The notes beneath the pieces are model-generated. The model was not told the origin of the DNA. It made no database searches and saw nothing but the letters and a program-made list of their open reading frames with translations. The position numbers and the translations under genes are program-made. DNA of 47,155 nt from Halomicronema sp. CCY15110 (lineage in GTDB: Bacteria; Cyanobacteriota; Cyanobacteriia; Phormidesmidales; Phormidesmidaceae), in the NCBI RefSeq assembly GCF_016888165.1, contig NZ_JACSWC010000410.1:1-47155 (forward strand), given 5' to 3'. Positions 25,458-34,993 of this stretch are shown piece by piece; position 1 is the first letter of the stretch; each line of letters opens with the position of its first letter.

Positions 25458-27068
25458 ATGGGGGAACGTAGACGGTCACATCGGCAACCGTGGCGCGGGC
25501 TGGTGAAATCGCCAATCTGGCGGCGGCTCTGCACCTTGGTGCTGGCGCTGATGTTGGGTAGTAGCGTCATCGGCGGCGTCATGGCCCAACCCTTGGTGCT
25601 GAATAGTGCCCCGGTGGTGTTAGATGGTCGCCCGTTATTTGATGTGGCCGCCACCAATCAGATCAATGCCGATGAGCGGGCCGACACCATCAGCGGGGAA
25701 CTGGAAGACCTGATTGAGAATGATGAGGGGCTCAATGTCAGTACCGAAACCCGTAATAAAGCGCCGGTGATTTTGGTAGATGAGCGCTACCTCATGACGG
25801 TGACGCAAAATGATGCGGACTTAAATGATGTCAATTCTCCTGATGAGCTCGCCACCACCTGGGCCTTACAACTGGATCAGGAACTCGAAACCGCCCAAGC
25901 AGAACGCAGTAATGCGGTCTTGCAGCGTCGTCTCTTCTATTCCTTGGGGCTAATTGTCCTGACCTTGTTGGCACATCGCCTGATTGGTTACCTATGGCGG
26001 CGATCGCTGCGCCCGCTGTTGGAAAATTGGGTCACGTCTCGGGATGATGGCGAACAATCCCCGCCCGCCGGGTTCAATCTACTGCTGTCGTTAATTCTCA
26101 GCTTGATCCGGTTTGGCCTCTGGCTGGGCGTGATTACTTACATCACCACCCTGTTTCCGCTCACCCGCCGCTGGAGCTATTTTTTTCAGCGGCAAGTCCT
26201 CGAAGGTCTGCTGGCTCCCAATCTCCGCCTGGGACAGACCGAGATCTCCATCTTCAGCCTGTTTGTGCTGATTGGCATCCTGCTCGGCTTGGTAGTGGTG
26301 TCGGGCATCTTTGCTAACTTCTTGCGATCGCGGGTATTGCGCCTAACGGGGATCGATCGGGGATTACAGGCCGCGATCGCGGTCTTAGCCAAATACAGCA
26401 TGATTTTTGTCAGCACCGTGGTGCTGCTGCAAATCTGGGGGGTCGATCTCAGCTCCCTGGCGTTGATTGCCAGTGCCCTAGGGGTGGGGATTGGGATCGG
26501 CCTCCAAAATATCGTGAAAGACTTTGGCAGCGGCTTTATTTTGGTCTTTGAGCGCCCGATTCAGGTGGGCGATTTCGTCGCGTTTGGTGAATTTCAAGGC
26601 ACGGTGGAACATATCGGAGCCCGCAGCACCGAAATCAAAACGTTAGATCAGGTGTCGATTATCGTGCCCAATTCCCGCTTTTTAGAGCAAGAAGTCATTA
26701 ACTGGAGCCACCGCAATCCCGTCTCCCGCATTCGAGTCCCCGTGGGGGTGTCTTACAGCTCCGATCCCAAAGACGTCAAACAAGTGCTGATTGAAGCGAG
26801 TTATCAGCATCCCCAAGTGCTCTCCAAGCCGCCGCCGCTAGTATTTTTCAAAGGCTTTGGCGACAGTTCTCTCGACTTTGAATTACTCGTTTGGATTGCA
26901 GATCCCCCAAAGCAGCTAGTAATTAAGAGCGATCTTTATTTCTCGATCGAGGCGGCGCTGCGCCAACACCATATCGAAATTCCCTTTCCTCAACGCGACT
27001 TGCACATTCGCAGTGGGCAGTTACCCCTGGAGTTTCCCGAGCAGTTACGCCCCGGCGATCGCCTGTAG
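25458..27068 (+). CDS. Mechanosensitive ion channel of the MscS family
   Basis: This 536-residue inner-membrane channel has a signal peptide (CTLVLALMLGSSVIGGVMA) leading to a ~110-residue periplasmic domain. Membrane helices follow near 150-175, 200-235 and 260-290. The pore helix region is LALIASALGVGIGIGLQNIVKDFGSG, the Gly/Ala-rich TM3 of MscS, followed by the beta domain (IQVGDFVAFGEFQGTVEHIGARSTEI, VPNSRFLEQEVINWS). Such channels release solutes under osmotic down-shock or act in signalling. The ATG at 25458 has AGGAGG 13 nt upstream; a GTG ten codons earlier (25428) is an alternative. Confidence 0.92.
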   Translation: MGERRRSHRQPWRGLVKSPIWRRLCTLVLALMLGSSVIGGVMAQPLVLNSAPVVLDGRPLFDVAATNQINADERADTISGELEDLIENDEGLNVSTETRNKAPVILVDERYLMTVTQNDADLNDVNSPDELATTWALQLDQELETAQAERSNAVLQRRLFYSLGLIVLTLLAHRLIGYLWRRSLRPLLENWVTSRDDGEQSPPAGFNLLLSLILSLIRFGLWLGVITYITTLFPLTRRWSYFFQRQVLEGLLAPNLRLGQTEISIFSLFVLIGILLGLVVVSGIFANFLRSRVLRLTGIDRGLQAAIAVLAKYSMIFVSTVVLLQIWGVDLSSLALIASALGVGIGIGLQNIVKDFGSGFILVFERPIQVGDFVAFGEFQGTVEHIGARSTEIKTLDQVSIIVPNSRFLEQEVINWSHRNPVSRIRVPVGVSYSSDPKDVKQVLIEASYQHPQVLSKPPPLVFFKGFGDSSLDFELLVWIADPPKQLVIKSDLYFSIEAALRQHHIEIPFPQRDLHIRSGQLPLEFPEQLRPGDRL

Positions 27069-27122
27069 TCGCCCCCGGTGTCTAGGTGCCGGGCGGGGGA
27101 CTGCGGTTAACCGGGCCTGATT

Positions 27123-29360
27123 TCAAACGGCGAGAGTCATGTCTAACGGCAGGGTGATTTTGAAGGCGGTGCCGGTGCGATCGCTCGTCACCTGAATATC
27201 ACCGCCGATATGCATCAGGAGCTTTTGCACCAGTGCTAGCCCCAGCCCAGTGCCGCCCTGCTTCCAAGGGTCAGCACTGGGCACCCGGTAGAACTTGTCA
27301 AAGATGCGCGGTAGTTCCCCCGCCGGGATTTGAACCCCGCTATTGGCCACCGTGACGAGAAGCTGGTCAGCCCGATTCGCGATCGCTGTGACCGCAATCG
27401 TCTCGCCCGGCGGCGTGTATTTACAAGCATTGTTGAGCAGTTCCGCAAAGACGCGCTCGAGGCTGGCTTGGTCACTCACCACCGACGGCAAGGTGGCTGG
27501 CAAATCAATCTCAACCGCTTGTTGCCGGCTTTGCGCCCGTTCATAAAAGCTGTTGGTAATGCCCGTGAGCCAACTCGCCAAATTAATCTGCTGCGGCGTC
27601 ATGGGATGATTGCCCCCGTCGAGGCGCTGCAAATCTAGCAGGTCGTTAATCAGGCTAATTTCGCGCTCGCACTCTTCTTTCAGCACAGTGTAGTAACGCG
27701 CGACGCGGTGCTGGCTGTCTTTCGGTTTCTGCAACTCTTGATTCAGGTTTAGCTCCTGGTTCAAGGTGGCCCCCAAGAGTTGCAGGGCCACGCGCATACT
27801 GGTGACGGGGGTGCGCAACTCGTGAGACACCGTGCTGAGAAAGTCATCTTTCAGTTGGTTCAGCCGCTCTAATTCTTTCACTTGGGCTTGGGACGCTTGA
27901 TAGAGCCGAGCCTGCCGAATAGCGATCGCACACTGGTTGGCCACCTGCTGCACGAGTCGAATCTCTTGATCGGCAAACCCGTAGTCTTTTTCATTGATTA
28001 GCCAGAGGTCGCCCAGCACGCCGCGATCGTCCCGAATGGGACAGGCAAACATGGCGACATGTCCCCGCACGGGGTTTGGCTCTTTGGAGCAAAACTGGAA
28101 ATATTGACCGTCGAGCAGTTGATGATACACCTCGGGAAAGGCTTCCATCTGCGCGACCCGGCCTTGGTACGGGGGCAGCGACTCGTTATATTCGTAATAA
28201 ATCGTCGAGGTGCCTTGTTCGAGGTCGTACAAGGCGGTGTTGGAGCCCTTCGCGCCTAAAACGCCGGTCAACTCTTCGACCGCTGTTTGCAAAATTTGGG
28301 ATTCATCCAAACTGTCCCGCACGCGATCGGCAATGCGCTTGAGCGTCGCTTCAAAGTCCAACGCTTGCTGAAATTGGCGGGTGCGCTGCTCCACCTGAGT
28401 TTCTAACTCGGTATTGAGTTTGCGCACTTCGGTATACAGGTCGGCTTGAGCGAGGGCTCGCCCCACCTGAGTGGCCACATCCTTCAGCGAGGCAATTTCC
28501 CAAGGGAGCCACGGTCGTGGGTGACAGCAATCATGGACGTAAATCAGCCCCAGCAGGCTCCCCGCTTGAATGACGGGAATCGCCACATAAGACTGCACAT
28601 CAAAGGCCTGTAGGTGTTTCTTAAACGCCTCTGGCAACAGGGCGGCCTCCACATCCTCCACCACCTGCACCTCGCCCTGTTGGTATTGCGCCAACTCGGC
28701 GGGGTCAAAGCAAGTGAACTCCAGCAGAATTTCTTTGAGCGAGCATTGATCCGGCACGACGGCTTCGGCGATGACACCGACGTTATCCGGTCGCAAACTG
28801 TAAAACAGCACGCGATCGGCTTCTAAAAAGCGCCGCACCTCTTCCATACTGCGTTCCAGCAGGGTGGCAGGCCGCATGGATTGCAGCAGGTGTTTGGCGA
28901 TCGCCCCCAACAGTCGCTCGCGGCGCGACTCTCGCTGGAGACGCTGTTCGGATTCGACCCGATGGGTGATGTCTCGCAGTGTATGAACCAGGAAGATAGC
29001 CGCATCGGTGGCCATCACACTGATTTTGACCGCCAGAATGCGCGTTTCACTCTCGCTGTCCCGGAGGGCGATTTCCCGTTCTTGCATGGCGCGGGTGGCG
29101 GCGGCCTTGCCCTGTGACCCCTGCAAGATATCGAGCCCCACATGGGTGAGCCAATCTGGGTCAGGTGGCCCGAGCAAAGTCGATGACGGCAGCCCGAACA
29201 AATCGCAGCAAGCCTGGTTCACATACAGCCACTGGCCCTCGGCATCCGTCAAAAAGATGGGGTCAGCGATGGTGTCTAAGATCGTGGGGATCGCAGGAAG
29301 TGTATCGGTCACTTTTCGACTGGGAGAGACAGGATCAGGGGTGAATAACTCTTGAGTCAT
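27123..29360 (-). CDS. Sensor histidine kinase, PAS-GAF-GAF-HisKA-HATPase
   Basis: This 745-residue soluble kinase has PAS (~25-130), GAF 1 (~150-308), a linker helix, GAF 2 (~335-487), HisKA with His513 (STVSHELRTPVTSM), and an ATPase domain with N box ELLNNACKYTP and G2 box GTGLGLALVQKL. GAF 1 resembles cyanobacteriochrome GAFs in overall pattern (...LIYVHDCCHPRPWLPWEI), but the usual bilin-linking Cys-His pair before the F-x-V strand is missing: EAFKKHLQAF has no Cys. It is probably not a photoreceptor. No response-regulator gene is adjacent, so it is an orphan kinase. The ATG at 29360 is chosen over a TTG six bases upstream. Confidence 0.9.
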   Translation of the reverse strand: MTQELFTPDPVSPSRKVTDTLPAIPTILDTIADPIFLTDAEGQWLYVNQACCDLFGLPSSTLLGPPDPDWLTHVGLDILQGSQGKAAATRAMQEREIALRDSESETRILAVKISVMATDAAIFLVHTLRDITHRVESEQRLQRESRRERLLGAIAKHLLQSMRPATLLERSMEEVRRFLEADRVLFYSLRPDNVGVIAEAVVPDQCSLKEILLEFTCFDPAELAQYQQGEVQVVEDVEAALLPEAFKKHLQAFDVQSYVAIPVIQAGSLLGLIYVHDCCHPRPWLPWEIASLKDVATQVGRALAQADLYTEVRKLNTELETQVEQRTRQFQQALDFEATLKRIADRVRDSLDESQILQTAVEELTGVLGAKGSNTALYDLEQGTSTIYYEYNESLPPYQGRVAQMEAFPEVYHQLLDGQYFQFCSKEPNPVRGHVAMFACPIRDDRGVLGDLWLINEKDYGFADQEIRLVQQVANQCAIAIRQARLYQASQAQVKELERLNQLKDDFLSTVSHELRTPVTSMRVALQLLGATLNQELNLNQELQKPKDSQHRVARYYTVLKEECEREISLINDLLDLQRLDGGNHPMTPQQINLASWLTGITNSFYERAQSRQQAVEIDLPATLPSVVSDQASLERVFAELLNNACKYTPPGETIAVTAIANRADQLLVTVANSGVQIPAGELPRIFDKFYRVPSADPWKQGGTGLGLALVQKLLMHIGGDIQVTSDRTGTAFKITLPLDMTLAV

Positions 29361-30286
29361 GGCCAACAGGGAACTGAGACAATAATTAGCTGAGGACAGC
29401 CTGCCACCGAGCCAACTAAGGCCCTGAAAGGAAGCGTCGTGAGTTGTGAGGGCGACCTCAGCGGCAACTGCATCAACTTATTTAGATTCCAAAGACTGCC
29501 ATTGATGCGGGTACACCACGTAATGAGTCTGACTGATTGGCTGATAGCGGGCTCTCAATCTGGGGCATCGCGATCGCATCAGCGTGAGGCTGGAGTAACT
29601 CAGCAAAAGTACGGAGAAATACAGCCCCGCCTAAATGCTGCTCATAGTTTCTAGATAATCTTTACCAAATCCACATATTCACTATTCCCGGATTTTGGCA
29701 AAAAAGCTCAGCAGCGATCGCTTTTGTAAAAGAAAGTCCGTATTCCCTGGGAGGATGAGCAACCATAAAAATAGGTGCCTCAGTTGAAGCACCTAGACTG
29801 TTGTTGAGAGGAGAACAGGAACGCTTAACGGTTAAGCCTCCAAGTTGATTTCATTCTAGCTTATTGAAACTAGATGTCAATAGATCAGTGGCTGCAAACA
29901 TACTATTCTCGCCAGCTCTTGTGTGTTTTAGCTCCTTTGTGATCGTAATAATCTAGCTATATAAACGTTTCAGGCGTTTTGGTCGAGTGATGTGACGAGG
30001 CGGCGGTCCACCAAGGGAGCTGTCCTTTTGCGATCAGTTTTCAAACTAATTGCATGGACACCTCCCGGCTGGGCGATCGCTTATCCCGCCCGCCTTCTCG
30101 TCCGCAGAAGGCGGGTTTCATACTAGGAAAGAGAATGCTGCCAAGGTGTTTGAACATTATCGGTAGCGGCGAACGATCGTTCGCCCGCAACACCAGATTG
30201 GCGATTCAGGATTTCCTTCAGCCACGATGAAGCAACCCTGCCATCGAGCCGTTCGCCGGGGGCGATACGTTAGCGGTGCCGGTCGA
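29361..30286. other. Long AT-richer intergenic region with hairpins and a plus-strand terminator
   Basis: About 925 nt without a credible protein gene. It includes an AGGTGC/GCACCT hairpin (29773-29794), an AT-rich stretch with a possible -10 (tatata near 29957) and a strong plus-strand terminator (30089-30118). An unrecognised non-coding RNA on the plus strand would fit, but no known RNA family (6S, SRP, tmRNA, RNase P) could be matched by eye. Confidence 0.45.
30089..30118 (+). terminator. Rho-independent terminator with no protein gene upstream
   Basis: CCCGCCTTCT (30089-30098), a 7-nt loop and AGAAGGCGGG (30106-30115) form a perfect 10-bp stem followed by TTT. On the minus strand there is no T-run, so the direction is plus. 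The nearest plus-strand protein gene upstream ends at 27068. Confidence 0.6.
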
Positions 30287-32053
30287 TCAAGGGGCGGCAG
30301 TCGAGGCCAGGGCGATCGCGAGTTGGGGGGCGAGGTTGCCCGTCCAGCGGCTGGCGATCGGCATGCGCCACTCGGAGCCAAAGGCGCGATCGGTCACTTT
30401 CAGCACAGGGGGAGCCTGACGACGTTTGAACTCGGCGCGACTCATCAGGCGCACGACCTTTTGAACAATGTCGATGTCATGCCCTGCCGCCGCAATGTCG
30501 TCAATGGCTTGGTGGCGCTGCACCAGCCGTTCCAAGATGTCGTCCAGCACTTCATAGCTGGGCAGGGAATCCTGATCCACCTGGCCCGGCTTGAGTTCGG
30601 CGCTGGGGGCTTTGGTCAAGATATTGCCCGGAATGATGGGATCTACTTGGCTGGCATTAGCGGCCTTGACTAAGGCTGCCGGGTGCTGATTGAGCCATTC
30701 ACAGATGTGGTAAACGCGAGTTTTGGGCACGTCGGCAATCACCGCCAGGCCACCGTTCATGTCGCCGTAAAGGGTGCAGTAACCGACCGCCATTTCGGAC
30801 TTGTTGCCCGTGGAGAGCAGCAGGTGCCCGAATTTGTTGGCGATCGCCATCAGCAAGTTGCCGCGAATGCGAGACTGAATATTTTCTTCGGCAACGCCAA
30901 ACTCCTTGTCGGCAAACAGGTTTGCTAGGGTCTCGTCGTAGCCAGACATCAGCGGGCCAATCGCCAGGGTTTCGCTGTGGATGCCGAGGTTTTGCACCAG
31001 TTGCTCGGCATCGCTGATGGAATGGCCAGAGCTATAGGGGGAGGGCATGAGCACGCCGAGCACGTTATCGGGGCCAAGGGCAGCAGCGGCGATCGCGGCC
31101 ACTAGCGCCGAATCGACCCCGCCACTGAGACCAATGACCGCCTTGCTAAAGCCACACTTGCGGGCGTAGTCCCTGACGCCCAGCACGAGGGCTGACCAAA
31201 TTTCTTCGTTGATGTCCGCGATCGCGCCCGCGATCGTCCCCCCCTGCAAATCCGCGGCTTGGGGATCGTAGGTGAGCCATTGCAAATCCGCCTGGAAGGC
31301 GCAGGCCCGAGTCACTAACTCACCCTGACGATTGACCGCCACACTGCTGCCGTCAAAAATCAGGTCGTCATTCGCGCCAATCTGGTTGGCATACACAATC
31401 GGCACATCAAACCGCTGGGCGCTATGGGCCAACATGGCTTCCCGAATTTGCTGCTTTTGCGCCGTGAAGGGAGAGGCCGACAGGTTGACCACTAGATCCA
31501 CGCCGATGTCTTTTAATTGCGCGATGGGATTGTGCGGATACTTGCGTTGCCCCCAGAACTGCTCGTCGTTCCACAAGTCTTCGCAGATGGTGACGCCAAT
31601 GTGAACGCTGCGTCCAGCGGCGAGGGCGAGGTGAAAGTGGTTGGCCGCTTGTCCGGGCTCAAAGTAGCGGTCTTCATCAAATACGTCGTAGGTGGGCAGC
31701 AGTTGTTTGTGGAAAACTTGCTGGACCTGACCCTGCTCTAAATGGGCGATGCTGTTGTAAAGCGGCTTTTCCCCGCGATCGCTGGCCCCGGCATTGGGCT
31801 CCGCACAGCCCACCAGCACCGCCACTTCGGGAGGTAGCTGGGCGGCTAGACTTTCGAGCTGCTGACGCATGGCTGCAATAAAGCCGGGACGCAACAATAA
31901 GTCACGGGGCGGATAGCCACACAGCGACAATTCTGGCGTCAACACCAGGCGGGCACCGCCAGCCGCAGCGTGTTTCACAGCGGCGACAATCTGTTCGGCA
32001 TTGTGGGTGAGGTCGCCAATGGTGGGGTTGAGTTGAGCGATCGCAATTTTCAT
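30287..32053 (-). CDS. nadE: Glutamine-dependent NAD+ synthetase
   Basis: NadE amidates nicotinate adenine dinucleotide to NAD+, the last step of synthesis. The 588-residue two-domain form has an N-terminal nitrilase-like glutaminase with its Glu-Lys-Cys triad: Glu41 in LTPELSLCGYPPRDLL, Lys in HKQLLPTYDVFDE, and Cys in GVTICEDLWND. The C-terminal ATP-pyrophosphatase synthetase domain has VIGLSGGVDSALVAAIA and LLSTGNKSEMAVGYCTLYGD. It lies 136 nt downstream of nrtR on the same strand, completing an NAD cluster. Whether it shares the pncB transcript is not clear, and no palindrome like the one before pncB precedes it. Confidence 0.96.
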   Translation of the reverse strand: MKIAIAQLNPTIGDLTHNAEQIVAAVKHAAAGGARLVLTPELSLCGYPPRDLLLRPGFIAAMRQQLESLAAQLPPEVAVLVGCAEPNAGASDRGEKPLYNSIAHLEQGQVQQVFHKQLLPTYDVFDEDRYFEPGQAANHFHLALAAGRSVHIGVTICEDLWNDEQFWGQRKYPHNPIAQLKDIGVDLVVNLSASPFTAQKQQIREAMLAHSAQRFDVPIVYANQIGANDDLIFDGSSVAVNRQGELVTRACAFQADLQWLTYDPQAADLQGGTIAGAIADINEEIWSALVLGVRDYARKCGFSKAVIGLSGGVDSALVAAIAAAALGPDNVLGVLMPSPYSSGHSISDAEQLVQNLGIHSETLAIGPLMSGYDETLANLFADKEFGVAEENIQSRIRGNLLMAIANKFGHLLLSTGNKSEMAVGYCTLYGDMNGGLAVIADVPKTRVYHICEWLNQHPAALVKAANASQVDPIIPGNILTKAPSAELKPGQVDQDSLPSYEVLDDILERLVQRHQAIDDIAAAGHDIDIVQKVVRLMSRAEFKRRQAPPVLKVTDRAFGSEWRMPIASRWTGNLAPQLAIALASTAAP

Positions 32054-32189
32054 AGAAGTTACCGATACATAGTGAATGGCTTAACAGCTGGGATCACGAA
32101 CTGAGTAATGCACGGGGGGTACGAGGGGGAGAGCGCCGCACCGATTTGGGGGACACGAGTATCTGTCATCCTTCTTGATGAGCCCACAT

Positions 32190-32936
32190 TTAGATAAAGA
32201 CCATGGGCTTATCTTTCAACAGGTCAAAAGCGTCGGCATCAAACTGATAGAGGCTGGCGGGGCGACCGGCACCACGGGAAGTTTTGTTGCCCGTGTCTTC
32301 TAAAAAGCCCAGCTTCAGCAGCCGCGCCCGAAAGTTGGAATAGTCCGAAAAGCCCTCGCCCAAGACTGTGACATAGAGCTGATACAGGTCGCCCAGGGTG
32401 AAGATGTCGGGCAATACGTCGAAGGCGATCGGGCTATATTCCAGCTTGTTTTTGAGGCGCTGGTAGCCATAGGCGAGCACCTCAGCATGGTCGAAGGCGA
32501 GGGTGGGCACTTGCGCCAGGGGATACCAGGCAATGCCGCTGACGCCATCGGCAATGAGTTCGGCTTCGGCGAACCGCACCAGGGCAAAGTGGCTCACTGA
32601 GAGGTAACGCACGCCATAGGCTTCCTCTGCTTCACGGGGATCGCGCTCTGGCCCGCCAAAGGTATAGAGCTGTTCCAGATACAGATTTTCGACCCGAATC
32701 TTTTCGGACAGCACGCGGTAGGCGGCGTCCTCCAGCGATTCGCCCTGGCGCACCAGGGTGCCGGGCAGGCTCCAACAGCCGTCATAGGGGGCGTCGTGGC
32801 GCATGACCAACAGCACGAGCAGCCGATTTTGCTCCGTATCCACGGAGAAAATCACGTTGTCCACGCCGACCTTAAAGTCGGCTAGGGGTTCGGCGTTCAA
32901 GAGATGGCCTGTTTTTCTTGGGAGCTTTCCGTGCAT
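32190..32936 (-). CDS. nrtR: NrtR-type NAD metabolism repressor (Nudix domain plus winged helix)
   Basis: This 248-residue protein has an N-terminal Nudix fold (~20-150) and a C-terminal winged-helix DNA-binding domain (~172-235: FTLGDLYQLYVTVLGEGFSD, NFRARLLKLGFLED, RGAGRPASLYQF). That is the architecture of NrtR, which represses NAD genes and releases DNA on binding ADP-ribose. The Nudix box reads LPGTLVRQGESLEDAAYRVL then SEKIRV. Two of the Glu positions in R-E-U-x-E-E are Val75 and Lys79, so hydrolase activity is probably lost, as in other NrtR proteins. Its start overlaps the nadD end by 40 nt, and pncB-nadD-nrtR form one operon. A near-certain target is the palindrome before pncB. Confidence 0.88.
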   Translation of the reverse strand: MHGKLPRKTGHLLNAEPLADFKVGVDNVIFSVDTEQNRLLVLLVMRHDAPYDGCWSLPGTLVRQGESLEDAAYRVLSEKIRVENLYLEQLYTFGGPERDPREAEEAYGVRYLSVSHFALVRFAEAELIADGVSGIAWYPLAQVPTLAFDHAEVLAYGYQRLKNKLEYSPIAFDVLPDIFTLGDLYQLYVTVLGEGFSDYSNFRARLLKLGFLEDTGNKTSRGAGRPASLYQFDADAFDLLKDKPMVFI

Positions 32937-33496
32937 GGATACAAATTTCGTTGGTTAATATAAGCGCGAACGGCGGCGGGTAAGGCTTGGGCGTCTTCGG
33001 TTTGGCGGTAGTAAGACGACGACACCTCAAAGGTTTTGAGGGTTTCCGCGATCGCCACCTGTCCCCCCTGTTGACGAATCGCAGCTAAAGCGTGGTCGGA
33101 GGGTTGGTAGCCGGGGCGCGGCATGACCAAAATGTTGACGAGTTGAAACAACTCAGCAGCTTGGTACCAGCGGGGCAGCTGCTCGACCAAGTCGGCTCCC
33201 ACAATCAGGGTGAGTTCGGCGTGGGGCCACATCTCGCGGGCTTGCTGGGCACTGACCACACTGCGCCGATGGCTGAGCGCTGCATAGAGGGCGATGCGAC
33301 CGGGGGGCACCGGCAAGTCGTGAATCATCAGATCGAGCATGGCTTGGCGATCGCGCAGCGGGCACTGGTGCTGCTTAAACGGATTGTCAGCGGCCCACAC
33401 GGCCACATGATCAAAATGCTGAGCGAGCCATCGCAACACTCTGCCGTGGCCCCGATGGGGCGGGTCGGCACTCATTCCAAATAGGGCAATTCGCAT
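32897..33496 (-). CDS. nadD: Nicotinate-nucleotide adenylyltransferase-like protein
   Basis: NadD adenylates nicotinate mononucleotide. From the ATG at 33496 this is a 199-residue nucleotidyltransferase. The N-terminal ATP motif is ALFGMSADPPHRGHG (family GxFDPxHxGH, with Ser-Ala in place of Phe), then VWAADNPFKQH, LIVGADLVEQLPRWY, and the C-terminal EVSSSYYR in place of ISSTxIR. The frame is open back to 33589, but the family begins close to the first strand; ATG codons at 33508 and 33511 are alternatives. pncB ends just upstream and nrtR overlaps downstream. The order of reactions PncB then NadD then NadE is preserved in the gene order. Confidence 0.88.
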   Translation of the reverse strand: MRIALFGMSADPPHRGHGRVLRWLAQHFDHVAVWAADNPFKQHQCPLRDRQAMLDLMIHDLPVPPGRIALYAALSHRRSVVSAQQAREMWPHAELTLIVGADLVEQLPRWYQAAELFQLVNILVMPRPGYQPSDHALAAIRQQGGQVAIAETLKTFEVSSSYYRQTEDAQALPAAVRAYINQRNLYPCTESSQEKQAIS

Positions 33497-33596
33497 GGGC
33501 TTTTCCATCATGGGCAGGCAGGTAAAACAGCGACAGGCAGAGGATGAAACACAAAAATTGTTATTCGGGTGGGGCATGAGGTGCCCCATTGGTCGG

Positions 33597-34976
33597 TCAT
33601 GACTGGCCCCCGCTGCCCACCGTTGATTGGGTTCGGTGGCGGGTGGCCTGAGTCAATTGCTCCAGCGCGGGCGTAATTTCCACAGTGTAAGGGTTCGGGT
33701 CTTGAACTTGCCGTACCGCTGGCGACAGGGCAGCGACCGACTGGGCCGTGCGCTGGGCGATCGCTGGGAGGTCAGCCAAGGGGGCAATCAGCCGGCCATT
33801 TTGCATCACGGGTTGCAGCAGGGGCTGGGCTCCGGAGTCGGGAGATTCAGTCGCAAGGGCAAGGTAGTCTTGCACAGCGCGATCGCCCTCAGATTGTCGG
33901 AAAATTTGTTTGCGGCCCGGATAGGTAACCTTGCTCGACGACTCTTTCATCACCGGCATGCCATCAATCTCGACCAGTTTGTAAACGCCGTTAACTGGAC
34001 TGCCCGTGACCAGTCGCGTACCCAAGCCATAGCCATCAATCACGGCTCCGGCCTGTTTCAGCCGGACAATTTCGTATTCGTCAATGTCGCCACTGGCAAA
34101 AATGGGCACATCGGGCAGCAGCTCGCGCACCTGCTGAGACAGCAGGGCGAGATCGCCAGAATCTAGTCGAATGCCCGCCAGAGCCGCTTGTCCCTGCTGC
34201 CGATGTTCGGCCAGATGCCGGGCGGCGGCCACCGTGTCAAAGGTATCGATCAGCAACGGCGCACCGGGAAAGTAGCGATGGAAGGCGTCAAACGCATCGG
34301 TCTCACTGCCTTCGAGGGCGGCGATCGCCATCACCAGCGCGTGGGCCATGGTTCCTGCCGGCTTTTGCCCCAGTTGCAGCGCGGCCAAGACATTGGATGT
34401 ACTATCTAGGCCGCCCGCGATCGCGGCCCGCGCCGCCCACAGCGCCCCTTGGGGACTAAAGGCCCGCCGCGTGCCAAATTCCAGCAGTTTGGCTTCGGGG
34501 CCAGCGACATCGCGTAAGCGAGCCGCCCGTGTCGCAATGAGCGTTTGATAATTGAGCGTATTCAGGAGATAAGTTTCCACTACCTGGGCCTGCCACAGCG
34601 GGGCTTCGATGCGCAGCAGGGGTTCGTTGGCAAACACCGCCGTGCCCTCGGGTACCGCCCACACGTCCCCGGTGAATCGAGCGTGGCGGAGGGTTTCCCA
34701 AAAGGCCGTCGGGGCATGGGCAAAAATCCCCGTCGCTTGCAGCTGGGCGAGATGGCGATCGCTGAAAGTGAACGCTTCGAGATACTCGATCGCCTGAGTC
34801 AGCCCCATCGCGATGAGATAGCCAAAGTTAGGCGGCAACCGGCGGGTAAATAGCTCAAAGCTGGCGCGGCGCTGGTCTAGGCCCTCGCCCACGTAGCAGG
34901 CACTCATGGTGAGCTGATAGAGATCCGTCAGCAAGCTGTAGTCTTCGGGCAGGGCCTGCAAAGGTGAGAGTGGCAT
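33597..34976 (-). CDS. pncB: Nicotinate phosphoribosyltransferase
   Basis: PncB salvages nicotinate to nicotinate mononucleotide using PRPP and ATP. The 459-residue protein from the ATG at 34976 has family blocks LLTDLYQLTMSACY, FELFTRRLPPNFGYLIA, LEFGTRRAFSPQGALWAARAA, STSNVLAA, GIRLDSGDLALLSQQ and IFASGDIDEYEI. The open frame extends to 35012, but that would place the start inside a perfect palindrome, so the later ATG (MPLSPLQALPEDYS) is used. It is the first gene of pncB-nadD-nrtR and diverges from ubiA. Confidence 0.95.
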   Translation of the reverse strand: MPLSPLQALPEDYSLLTDLYQLTMSACYVGEGLDQRRASFELFTRRLPPNFGYLIAMGLTQAIEYLEAFTFSDRHLAQLQATGIFAHAPTAFWETLRHARFTGDVWAVPEGTAVFANEPLLRIEAPLWQAQVVETYLLNTLNYQTLIATRAARLRDVAGPEAKLLEFGTRRAFSPQGALWAARAAIAGGLDSTSNVLAALQLGQKPAGTMAHALVMAIAALEGSETDAFDAFHRYFPGAPLLIDTFDTVAAARHLAEHRQQGQAALAGIRLDSGDLALLSQQVRELLPDVPIFASGDIDEYEIVRLKQAGAVIDGYGLGTRLVTGSPVNGVYKLVEIDGMPVMKESSSKVTYPGRKQIFRQSEGDRAVQDYLALATESPDSGAQPLLQPVMQNGRLIAPLADLPAIAQRTAQSVAALSPAVRQVQDPNPYTVEITPALEQLTQATRHRTQSTVGSGGQS

Positions 34977-34993
34977 AGCGAACTCTGAACAAC

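Noticed and set aside
28500-28900. GAF 1 of the kinase at 27123-29360 as a cyanobacteriochrome
   Set aside because: The Cys-His pair that links the bilin is absent at the position before the F-x-V strand (EAFKKHLQAF), although a CC pair occurs elsewhere.
29849-29880. ATTGAAAC-like string (attgaaactag) in the 29.4-30.3 kb gap, resembling the end of a cyanobacterial CRISPR repeat
   Set aside because: It occurs once. No spaced copies of a 30-37 bp repeat exist nearby and there are no cas genes.
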